From: Pseudoalteromonas citrea
GTDB taxonomy: Bacteria; Pseudomonadota; Gammaproteobacteria; Enterobacterales; Alteromonadaceae
DNA length: 64,000 nucleotides
Direction of reading: 5' to 3'
NCBI RefSeq assembly: GCF_000238375.3
Contig: NZ_AHBZ03000027.1
Location: forward strand, 930,001-994,000
Each line of letters starts with the position of its first letter. The first letter of the stretch is position 1. The notes under the pieces were generated by a model. That model ran no database searches. It worked only from the letters and a program-made list of their open reading frames with translations, and had not been told where the DNA came from. The translations under genes and the position numbers were made by a program. Below are positions 11,501-18,161 of this stretch, one piece after another.

Positions 11501-13607
11501 AATAACGGTTAACGCAACTGGGCAATTCACCCAAGTAGATTTAGGTGTTGCAACTGCAATAAACGCAGCTGGTGATGCTATTGCTGTTACGCGTGAAGGA
11601 AGTGAACACTTACCTTCAGGTCTTAATAGAATTTACTGGCAAGCATGTAGTAACGAGGTGTGTGATAAAGTCGCCCAGCAAGTAAACGTTAAACCTTTGA
11701 TTGGTTTTTCATCGCCAAGCCAAGTGGTACTTGAAGGCACCAAAGCAGTGGTCCCTGTGATATTAAGTGGTGCGCATTTTGAGTACCCAGTAGCACTTGG
11801 ATACTCAATCAGTGGCACGGCAAGTACTGATGACTTTGGTTCACTAAGTGGTGAATTGGTTATCACACAAGGGACGCACGGACTGATTGAAATTGAGGTG
11901 TTGAGTGATACGTTAGCCGACAGCGGTGAATCAATTGTGGTGACTTTGCAAAGTGATGAGCAAAACTTAAGTAATCAAACGAACCATGAAATTGTGATAT
12001 CTGAATTAAATCTTGCTCCGGTTGTGACGCTAAGTGCGACGCAAGCGGATCAGCTGCGTACCACTATGTCGCAGCTAGATGGCAATATTCTGATACACGC
12101 CGCAGTAACTGATCAAAACCCTGATGATTCATATACCATAAATTGGCAATTACCAGATGGGGTAGTTAATAGTGCACCACAGTCGAACGAGTTGAGTATT
12201 GATCCGCAAACACTCGTACCGGGTATGTATCAATTTGATGTTACCGTCACCGACAGTGAAGGGTTACAAGATACGCAAAGCGTGTACTTTAAATTAGTTG
12301 CAGTTACGCCCAGCCTTGATGAAGCGAAAGACACCGATGGCGATTTACTCAATGATGCATTGGAAGGGTTGGCTGATGATGACGGTGACGGCATTGCTAA
12401 TTACTTAGATCCAATTGATAGCCAGTGTAACGTTTTACCAACTCAAAAAAATGAGTGGCGCACTGGATTAATTGAAGTTGAAGCCGGTGTATGTATGTCG
12501 TTAGGTAGTGCCAGTTTAGGGGCTGCAACGGCGCGACTGAATGAAGAGCAGATCGCAAACTCAGCGCATTTAAGCTTAGACACTGGCATGAAAAATCAAG
12601 GCGGGATTTTCGATTTCGTCGTGACTACTGCCAGTGGGATGTCGAGCGTTAAGGTTGTGTTACCTCAACAGGCTGCAACCCCAGCCAATGCACAGTATCG
12701 TAAATTTTTGCCAGAGCAAGGATGGATCACCTTCGTTGAAGAAAATGGTAATGAATTACACTCTGCTATGGGGCAACAAGGTCATTGCCCTGCCATAGAT
12801 GATACGAGCTGGCAATCTGGTTTAATCGAAGGGGCTTGGTGTGTACGTTTGACCCTAGTCGATGGCGGTCAATATGATGCAGACGGTGTAAAAAATGGCA
12901 AAATTGTCGACCCCGGTGGTGTGAGCGTTGCGGTAAGCGATAATCAGGCACCTGTCGCGGTAGATGATACGCTGGCTATGTCACAAAATACGCAAGCGGT
13001 CGTATCGGTGCTAAATAACGACACAGACGCTGATAATGATGCCCTGTACGTTATTAGTGCGCACGCAGAACTCGGGAGCGTACACATAAACAGTGACTCG
13101 ACGTTGTTGTATGACAGTGCCGCAGACTTTGTTGGTAGTGACCTGATTGCGTATACCATCAGTGATGGTAAAGGTGAGACTGCCAACGCGTATGTCACAG
13201 TAACCATATCTGCCACGGGAAATGAAGAAAATCACGCGCCAATTGCACATAATGATAGCGCGACCGTGTTTAATGATGAAAGCAGTGTGATTGATGTGTT
13301 ACAAAACGACACAGATCCCAATAATGACGCATTGTCTTTGTTAAGTGCCACTGCCAGTTCAGGAGAGGTGTCTATCGAGGCTAAGCAATTAGTGTATCAA
13401 CCGGTTGCAGGCAGTGAAGGCCAAGTGACGATTAGTTACATTGTGGCTGACGAACATGGTATGCAAAGTACGGGTAATGTTGAAGTGACGGTTAAAGCCA
13501 GAGCGGCAGTAGAGCCGAATAATGCAACACAATCGTCTAGCGGCGGTAGTATGCCAGTGCTTATATATTTGTTAGTACCTGCATTGATACGTCGAGCACG
13601 ACGCTAA
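5577..13607 (+). CDS. Giant ExeM/NucH-family extracellular nuclease with an added endonuclease I domain
   Basis: 2676 residues from the ATG at 5577; the frame extends to a GTG at 5481, but that codon lies inside a terminator hairpin. Order from this ATG: signal peptide (about 1-35); lamin-tail domain (35-190, IFTEYVEGNGSNKALEI); two Ig/cadherin-like repeats (about 205-390); endonuclease I domain (about 397-630, NREHSWPKSHG, DIHHLRPTN); two more Ig-like repeats; second lamin-tail domain (about 826-1000, IFTEYIEGSSNNKAIEI); OB-like segment (about 1005-1120); endonuclease/exonuclease/phosphatase domain (about 1268-1590, ASFNVLNYF, LMEIENSG, ILGDFNAYAYEEP, SSDHDPVIADF); a long run of cadherin/VCBS-type repeats containing LANDQDPEGN-like motifs; and a GlyGly-CTERM-like end (SSGGS, hydrophobic helix, RRARR). 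ExeM proteins are usually near 900 residues, so this is very large. Secretion by type II with rhombosortase processing is inferred; digestion of extracellular DNA is the likely role. Confidence 0.85.
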   Translation: MSNYTRAYRRLRYLKRSMIAGVCANLVMGQATANVIFTEYVEGNGSNKALEITNVGASSVDLTQASIALTTNGKVHADVTPIALSGTLAAGSSYVLTNGGAVDALKAFSNTTSNATSFNGNDALTLFFNGKVVDSFGQVGTNPGKNWGSGDTSTLDRTLRRKTGILVGDTVYDDAFTPSNEWVGFAKDTFDGLGCSGVAACGGDGNIPSKISGAAKTVVNAGTRYDFTPSVTNLDNDSLTFTIENKPAWAEFDAKTGQLSGDIKVADIGSHTGIVIIVNDGTASDALASFSILVRPAGTNDVPKITGTPSLSIQATRSYSFVPKATDIENDTLTFTINNKPSWAVFDTQTGQLSGAPNEVQVGVYADVTISVSDEYNTAQSLPSFSITVTDKPGSNYDYSQYYASVIGKTDTELEQALALISRKGQQQMTYSQVWDALKYSDEDPQNSENVILFYSGRSQAKNTNGGGTTQWNREHSWPKSHGFPEQNQYGYTDIHHLRPTNVKVNSARSNKDYDEGGAPVSGAPGNFTDDDSFEPRDAVKGDAARMMFYMAVRYDGTDGNMPDLELVNTVSSSKSPTLGVLCNLMQWHRQDPIDTLERDRHQRIVEQQGNRNPFVDNGEFAELLFGKTCPKIGPTAPVIGGSAVLSIGAGSAYSFVPSASDVNRDKLTFSIKNKPNWAEFSSVTGSLTGTPEMAHIATYRDIQISVSDGVFSTSLTAFNIDVVDPKTIKHPPTLSGVPSTGVLINQTYRFVPTAHDSDNDSLTFSIVNKPSWAAFNTSTGELSGTPTNSDKGSYNAIVISVTDGNTAAVELAPFSILVSNDTPVNNVIFTEYIEGSSNNKAIEITNFTGESLDLSRVKIVLADNGKPLATAGLRSQILSGVLADKASYVIANSGANEEIKARQNSTSTVTYFNGDDTLVLMVDEKVTDVFGQLGTDPGSSWGSGDTSTKDKTLRRKAGITAGDINGTDVFNPSAQWQGFAKNLADGLGCSGTGACGSSGTSPIELGKCGDSATLISAIQGAESTSPLVDKSVVVEGVVVASYQGSGQHGGFFVQEEDTQKDGNKATSEGIFVAQTTTSVTAGQQVRFTAKVAEKYGLTQLNDVANITTCATNVLTMVTPTPVNLPFAENFMQESLEGMWVTLPQKLHVTLSHNFTKYGEILLSNGMRVQPTNKYPKDDPKRQALADLNARNVLLVDDDSTQRNPESISYYPQFSADKPLRSGAQVSGFSGVIHYGFGKYKLLPTNVPKFDNVNARRSKPFARKSSPHIRVASFNVLNYFLDFKGRGASNEKEFKRQRSKIVRAITAMDADVVGLMEIENSGFGPSSAIQNLIDGLNERDQQHTWQFVNPKLDKVGSDAVTVGIIYRSNRVQPVGVPQVITDAPFDEQTKAHRPPMMQSFKPIHGGKEIKVIVNHFRSKGGSCGADMDDDVQGACNGQRVLASKTLLKSLGKTAKLNAPDLKARSAMSTEVYSNDEPIFAILGDFNAYAYEEPMLEFYNAGFTNINVAKGTGENYSYYYSGVAGSLDHLLTANTSVNSVAQAMHWHINADEAAALDYNTEDKTEAQQAKWFGETPYRSSDHDPVIADFDLAAVVLPVNQAPIANDDTAETVQGESVSINVLANDQDPEGNAFFITAATLSNEVGTVSWSGANILFTPNADFVGDASINYAINDGANGIATATLTVTVTAKNQAPVAKDDAATTNEDNAVTVSVIDNDLDENTALLKINAATVLSGKGVVSHNASTLTYTPSAHFNGIATLSYTIEDSQGATSSAIATITILPVNDAPLLNNDTALASARNATTIDVLSNDSDIDNDTLSIVSASADVGIVSISNNTLIYQAPQLNTGSAALNYTVSDGTVTGAATVHVNIHTANVSPVAHDDIFELDSNEDSVLINVLENDLDADSDVLTVIAVSTDAGSAVIVDNTIHFTMTDSFQGSAQVRYAITDGFGGRDEGLLEIKQQQDSAPTITVPNPITVNATGQFTQVDLGVATAINAAGDAIAVTREGSEHLPSGLNRIYWQACSNEVCDKVAQQVNVKPLIGFSSPSQVVLEGTKAVVPVILSGAHFEYPVALGYSISGTASTDDFGSLSGELVITQGTHGLIEIEVLSDTLADSGESIVVTLQSDEQNLSNQTNHEIVISELNLAPVVTLSATQADQLRTTMSQLDGNILIHAAVTDQNPDDSYTINWQLPDGVVNSAPQSNELSIDPQTLVPGMYQFDVTVTDSEGLQDTQSVYFKLVAVTPSLDEAKDTDGDLLNDALEGLADDDGDGIANYLDPIDSQCNVLPTQKNEWRTGLIEVEAGVCMSLGSASLGAATARLNEEQIANSAHLSLDTGMKNQGGIFDFVVTTASGMSSVKVVLPQQAATPANAQYRKFLPEQGWITFVEENGNELHSAMGQQGHCPAIDDTSWQSGLIEGAWCVRLTLVDGGQYDADGVKNGKIVDPGGVSVAVSDNQAPVAVDDTLAMSQNTQAVVSVLNNDTDADNDALYVISAHAELGSVHINSDSTLLYDSAADFVGSDLIAYTISDGKGETANAYVTVTISATGNEENHAPIAHNDSATVFNDESSVIDVLQNDTDPNNDALSLLSATASSGEVSIEAKQLVYQPVAGSEGQVTISYIVADEHGMQSTGNVEVTVKARAAVEPNNATQSSSGGSMPVLIYLLVPALIRRARR

Positions 13608-13628
13608 CCAAAACATAAGTTATTAAAT

Positions 13629-13666
13629 AAAAACCCTTATTAGGATCAACTAATAAGGGTTTTTTA
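13629..13666 (+). terminator. Rho-independent terminator after the giant nuclease gene
   Basis: An 11-bp stem, ACCCTTATTAG (13633-13643) with CTAATAAGGGT (13650-13660), is followed by TTTTT. A near copy with similar following bases heads the second repeat array at 19376, so this hairpin may belong to the repeat module. Confidence 0.85.
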
Positions 13667-13689
13667 TGTTTAGAATGTCGTGCTTTTTT

Positions 13690-14040
13690 ATTGATACATG
13701 GACCCTGAAACAAGTCCAGGGAGACGAAGGTGTGAAATTTTCCATATGCGCGGCATAAAGCCCCGCCAACGGGCAAGGTGAAATGGCATGCTCCCCTTAT
13801 ACTCCGTCTTTCTGACGAAGGTCAGAATCCATAGTGTTTAGAAATAAGATAAGTCATGGGGCTAAATGGTGTGTAGCTGAATTGACATGGACCCTGAAAC
13901 CAGTTCAGGGAGACGAAGGGTTGAATTTTCTTAGCAACTTTTAGCCTTTATATATGAGGTATAAAGCCCCGCCAACGGGCAAGGTGAAACGACATGCTCC
14001 CCTCATACTCCGTCTTTCTGACGCAGGTCAGAATCCATTT
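13690..14040 (+). repeat. Intergenic hairpin repeat array, two units
   Basis: Two units of about 190 bp. Each has hairpin 1 (ACCCTGAAACNAGTYCAGGG, at 13698 and 13887), a conserved middle (CGGCATAAAGCCCCGCCAAC) and hairpin 3 (TTCTGACGAAGGTCAGAA type, at 13804 and 14009). The same units recur at 15180-15840 and 19440-20620. They encode no real protein; short ORFs through them are by-products. Confidence 0.85.
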
Positions 14041-14129
14041 TAGTATTGAGTGTGTCGTTAACTATGCGATGAAATCATTGATGGTGCAGTTTCAGTTTTC
14101 ATGTCATTATTTGTACGAACAGATGTAAA

Positions 14130-14265
14130 AATACCCTTTTATTTTTAGTTCTTTAAAAAATCATTTAAATACAATAACCTATGTTTCCTTGGTTTTTATA
14201 AGGTAAAAATAGGTATATTGGGGTTAAGCTTCTGATTTTAATTGACTTAAGATAAATTGGTTATT
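14130..14265 (+). promoter_or_regulatory. Probable CRISPR leader
   Basis: This AT-rich stretch directly precedes the first perfect repeat, while the degenerate repeat is at the other end of the array. That places the leader and promoter here and transcription on the plus strand. No specific promoter boxes are assigned. Confidence 0.55.
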
Positions 14266-15075
14266 GTTCACTGCCGCACAGGCAGCTTAGAAACGCCGCC
14301 TCTCCCCCGGGGGAATCAATATCAAGTTCACTGCCGCACAGGCAGCTTAGAAATAGCGGGTATTTTGTAAATAATCTAACAAACAGTTCACTGCCGCACA
14401 GGCAGCTTAGAAAGCTATGACCAACGAGCAAGCACAGCTAATAGAGTTCACTGCCGCACAGGCAGCTTAGAAAAAATTTTGGCAACCCAAACATACCTCG
14501 CTAGAGTTCACTGCCGCACAGGCAGCTTAGAAAACAGACATTTATACTCAAGCATACTTAAACCCGTTCACTGCCGCACAGGCAGCTTAGAAAATCTAGA
14601 ACCAACAACCCGCTGTTGCGAATTTGTTCACTGCCGCACAGGCAGCTTAGAAAGAGCCTTTAAAAAACCAATTATCGTACCATTTTGTTCACTGCCGCAC
14701 AGGCAGCTTAGAAATACTTACGCACTTTTCTGCACAGTTGGCCCCAGTTCACTGCCGCACAGGCAGCTTAGAAATCGAGGAGATGTTTGGCCATTTTCCC
14801 ATTGTTGTTCACTGCCGCACAGGCAGCTTAGAAAAATGTCACGTCTGACTCTGCTACATCTTACTCGTTCACTGCCGCACAGGCAGCTTAGAAATTTCAT
14901 GCTGTCGCTAAAGCTTTTCTGGGTCAGTTCACTGCCGCACAGGCAGCTTAGAAAGCTATAATACAAAGTAGCGGGGCGCTTGTGGTGTTCACTGCCGCAC
15001 AGGCAGCTTAGAAAACATACTTTAATAGTGGACTCTAGTCCCATTTTGTTCACTGCCGCACAGGCAGCTTAGGTG
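14266..15075 (+). CRISPR. Type I-F CRISPR array, 14 repeats and 13 spacers, no cas genes nearby
   Basis: The repeat is 28 nt, starting GTTCACTGCCGCAC and ending AGGCAGCTTAGAAA, with the internal palindrome CTGCC..GGCAG characteristic of type I-F. Repeat starts: 14266, 14326, 14386, 14446, 14506, 14566, 14626, 14687, 14747, 14807, 14867, 14927, 14987, 15048. Spacers are 32 nt except the 7th and 13th, which are 33 nt. The first 13 repeats are identical as read. The last loses the terminal AAA and runs straight into GTGATGAGTGACC. No cas gene is present in the window, so interference would depend on Cas proteins encoded elsewhere. No spacer was seen to match other parts of the window. Confidence 0.97.
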
Positions 15076-15500
15076 ATGAGTGACCGAAACGAAGTTTCGC
15101 AGCGCGAAGAAGTGAGGTCATGGATGACCGATGTAACCCCGCTCCAAGGACGGATTACTTACACTTTAGAGGCTGTTTTATGGACCCTGAATCAAGTTCA
15201 GGGAGACGAAGGTGTGAAATTTTCCATATGCGCGGCATAAAGCCCCGCCAACGAATCTTAGGTGATGAGTGACCGAAACGAAGTTTCGCAGCACTTCGAT
15301 GTGAGGTCATGGCAGGTTTTTTGTTCCAGACAAAACCTAAGTACCTGCATCCATGCAGGCAATGACCGATGTAACCAAGCTCCAAGGATGGATTGCTCGC
15401 ACTGTAGTGGCTGTTTCGTGGACCCTGAATCAAGTTCAGGGAGACGAAGGTGTGAATTTTCCATATGCGCGGCATAAAGCCCCGCCAACGGGCAAGGTGA
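15066..15500 (+). repeat. Imperfect tandem duplication abutting the CRISPR end
   Basis: The block starting CTTAGGTGATGAGTGACC, with CGAAACGAAGTTTCGCAGC following, occurs at 15069 and again at 15257. Each copy runs through GACCGATGTAAC, GCTCCAAGGA and a hairpin-1 repeat (15181, 15419). The second copy carries an extra stretch of about 50 bp including the inverted repeat CCTGCATCCATGCAGG. The first copy's repeat unit is cut at GCCAACG where the second copy begins. Confidence 0.75.
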
Positions 15501-15840
15501 AATGGCATGCTCGCCTCATACTCCGTCTTTCTGACGAAGGTCAGAATCCATAGTGTTTTGAGCTAGGATAGGTCATGGGGCTAAATGGTGTGTAGCTGAA
15601 TTGACATGTGGACCCTGAAACTAGTTCAGGGAGACAAAGTTGGTTGAATTTTCTTAGCAGCTTTTAGCCTTTATGTGCGCGGCGTAAAGCCCCGCCAACG
15701 GGCTTAGGTGAAACGGCATGCTCCCCTCATACTCCGTCTTTCTGACGTAGGTCAGAATCCATTATTATTAGTAAGACTACAGAGCTAAATAACTTGTATT
15801 TGAATGACATATAGACCCTGAAACAAGTGAAAGCGGTGAG
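15419..15840 (+). repeat. Intergenic hairpin repeat array, about three units
   Basis: Copies of hairpin 1 lie at 15419, 15608 and a decayed one at 15813 (GACCCTGAAACAAGTGAAAG); hairpin 3 copies lie near 15522 and 15737. Same family as 13690-14040 and 19440-20620. The array ends about 120 bp before the Zur-like operator. Confidence 0.8.
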
Positions 15841-15960
15841 ATAGGTATGTTTACTATGGGGAGTAAAGCTTTAGTCGTGAAGTCATAACACGCTGGTTTA
15901 AAAGACTATATCAGCCAAATTACCTACTTCGGGTAAAGGTAACCAAAACAAAAAGATTGT

Positions 15961-15979
15961 ATTGTTATACTATAACAAT
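15961..15979 (+). promoter_or_regulatory. Zur-box-like palindrome upstream of the TonB receptor
   Basis: ATTGTTATACTATAACAAT is a perfect 9+1+9 palindrome, 41 bp before the ATG of the receptor gene. The gammaproteobacterial Zur consensus is about TGTTATANTATAACA; the match is complete over that core. A weaker related sequence, AATAATATAACATATT, follows at about 15990. Zinc-dependent repression of the receptor is therefore inferred. Confidence 0.6.
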
Positions 15980-16020
15980 TACAATAAATGCAATAATATA
16001 ACATATTAAAACTCTCAACT

Positions 16021-18117
16021 ATGAAAAAACAATTACCTGCATTAATATCTAGCTTACTCTGTTCTGGTGCCGCTTTTGCTAACACTGCGCAAGAGATTGA
16101 ATCAATCGAAGTACTTAGCCATAAACAAGCTTATCGCGGCAATGTCGCGATTGCTGACTTACCTCAGTCAGTTTCAGTGGTGACCGCTGAGCAATTAGAT
16201 GGTCTTGGTGTAAATAACTTTCAACATGCCCTAAATCAAGTTAGTGCGATTTCTACGCAAAACAATTTTGGCGGCTTGTGGGAAAGCTTTGCGATACGGG
16301 GCTTTGCAGGCGATGAAAACTTACCTTCGGCCTATCTGTTCAATGGCTTTAGTGCCGGTCGAGGCTACAGCGGCTTGCGTGATGTGTCTAATATTCAAGC
16401 GGTAGAGGTGTTAAAAGGACCAGGTTCTGCATTGTATGGTCGCAGTGAGCCTGGCGGCACCATCAATGTGATCACCAAAAAGCCACAGTTTGAGCAAAGT
16501 GGTTACGTGCAGCTTTCACTCGGTGAATATGACTACAAGCGGGTGGAAGGTGATTATACTAATTCTATTAATAGTACTGCGGCATTTAGGGTAAATGGTG
16601 CTGTAGAAAAGTCGCAGAGTTACCGTGATACCATTGAAACTGAGAAGGTTGCATTCACCCCGTCAATATTAATCAACCTCAGTGATGCAACGCAGCTTAC
16701 CTACGAGCTAGAGTATGCAAATCAAGCCATACCTTTTGATCGCGGGGTGCCTGTTTTACCCGGTTTAGACTTACCAGAAAGCCGATTTTTAGGTGAGCCC
16801 AATGATGGTGCCATGAATGTCGATGCAATGGGTCATCAATTAGAATTGTCACATCAGTTAAATGATGACTGGTCTATCAGTGGTGGTGTGGGTATTCGGG
16901 AGTCATCATTAGAAGGGTATTCATCGGATACTGAACTGTCTCCGGGCCGTCAGTTACTTTATGTTGATGGTGAAACCGTTAGCCGTCAACGCCGCTACAG
17001 AGATTATGATGCCACAGATTTATCAGCAAGGGCTGAGCTCAGTGGAACATTTGCAGCAATGGGATTGACGCACAATGTGATGTTTGGCGCAGATATCTAT
17101 GACTATAAACTAGAGACGCATCAACAGCGTTATCGAGTTGCTTGGGGCGCGGGTGACACAACGTATAGCGTAAATGTATTTAACCCTGTGTATGGTCAAA
17201 CTGCACCTGAGCTAGCACCGACAGCTGATAATGTTGAGAAGCAAAAAGCATGGGGTATGTACTTTCAGGATCAGGTTAAGCTGAATAAAAACTTGCAGGT
17301 GCTGGTTGGTGCTCGATTCGATCGTTTCGAACAAACAATAGAAAATAAGCTTACTGGTGCAGATGCTGAACACACAGAATCAGAGTTTAGCCCGCGAGTG
17401 GGCGCTGTTTATACCTTTGATAATGGCGTTGATTGGTATGCCAGTTATTCAGCTGGATTTAGGCCAAATTCAGGGGCTGATCATTCAGGAAATACCTTTG
17501 AACCTGAAAACAGTAAGTCATTCGAGACCGGCGTAAAATGGCTACAAGATAGTGAAAATGTTGCGTTAACAATGGCTCTTTTTCGCTCGACAAAATCGAA
17601 TATTCTTACGGCCGATCCGGTTAACTCTGGTTTTAGTGCGGCATTAGGTGAAGCCCAAAGTACAGGTGTTGAGGTTGACTTTTCATGGGAGCTCACTGAG
17701 CAGACTAACTTGAGCAGCAGCTACACTTATGTTGATGCGCATACCGTCAATGACATGGTTAATACCGACTGGGGCGTCGCAATTCCTGCCAATAGCCAAT
17801 TGATCAATGTGCCAGAGCACAGTTTGAATATGGTACTGCGCCATTACACGCAAGTTATGGGGTATAGCGTTGATTTTGGTGTGAACTTACAATATGTCGG
17901 CACGCGATTGGGTGAAACAATCAACCCAGATTATGAATTACCAGCGTATACGCTAACGCATTTATTTGCCAATATTTCGCTTTCTGATGCTTTTATGTTG
18001 CAGTTTAATATTGATAATGCGTTGAATAAAAAGCACTACACCAATTCATACTCACATTTGTGGACTATGCCAGGGCAACCAGCTCAATTTAGAGCCAGTT
18101 TAAAATACCACTTTTAA
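16021..18117 (+). CDS. TonB-dependent outer-membrane receptor (siderophore-receptor type)
   Basis: 698 residues. Signal peptide MKKQLPALISSLLCSGAAFA, then a plug domain (about 35-150): LPQSVSVVTAEQL, FAIRGFAGDENLPSAYLFNG, VEVLKGPGSALYGRSEPGGT, INVITKKP. This is the signature of TonB-dependent siderophore receptors. The remaining 550 residues form the beta-barrel and end with the outer-membrane aromatic terminus KYHF. The protein imports a metal chelate or similar ligand across the outer membrane using TonB-ExbBD energy. The upstream operator looks like a Zur box, not a Fur box, which hints at zinc or a zinc-chelator complex; the ligand is not deducible from sequence. The membrane gene at 18162 follows after 44 bp. 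Confidence 0.9.
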   Translation: MKKQLPALISSLLCSGAAFANTAQEIESIEVLSHKQAYRGNVAIADLPQSVSVVTAEQLDGLGVNNFQHALNQVSAISTQNNFGGLWESFAIRGFAGDENLPSAYLFNGFSAGRGYSGLRDVSNIQAVEVLKGPGSALYGRSEPGGTINVITKKPQFEQSGYVQLSLGEYDYKRVEGDYTNSINSTAAFRVNGAVEKSQSYRDTIETEKVAFTPSILINLSDATQLTYELEYANQAIPFDRGVPVLPGLDLPESRFLGEPNDGAMNVDAMGHQLELSHQLNDDWSISGGVGIRESSLEGYSSDTELSPGRQLLYVDGETVSRQRRYRDYDATDLSARAELSGTFAAMGLTHNVMFGADIYDYKLETHQQRYRVAWGAGDTTYSVNVFNPVYGQTAPELAPTADNVEKQKAWGMYFQDQVKLNKNLQVLVGARFDRFEQTIENKLTGADAEHTESEFSPRVGAVYTFDNGVDWYASYSAGFRPNSGADHSGNTFEPENSKSFETGVKWLQDSENVALTMALFRSTKSNILTADPVNSGFSAALGEAQSTGVEVDFSWELTEQTNLSSSYTYVDAHTVNDMVNTDWGVAIPANSQLINVPEHSLNMVLRHYTQVMGYSVDFGVNLQYVGTRLGETINPDYELPAYTLTHLFANISLSDAFMLQFNIDNALNKKHYTNSYSHLWTMPGQPAQFRASLKYHF

Positions 18118-18125
18118 TCGATAAT

Positions 18126-18161
18126 AAGGAGTGGGCGTACTCAGGCTACGCCCATTATTTT
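18126..18161 (+). promoter_or_regulatory. Shine-Dalgarno separated from the start codon by a hairpin
   Basis: AAGGAG at 18126-18131 is followed by an 8-bp stem, TGGGCGTA (18132-18139) with TACGCCCA (18147-18154), then TTATTTT and the ATG at 18162. If the hairpin forms, AAGGAG would sit 7 nt from the ATG; no other good ribosome site is visible. The stem followed by TTATTTT could instead act as a weak terminator/attenuator. Confidence 0.5.

Noticed and set aside
14479-15053. Open reading frames on both strands through the CRISPR array
   Set aside because: Their translations are periodic (SLPHRQLRN, FLSCLCGSE) and come from the 28-nt repeat and spacers.
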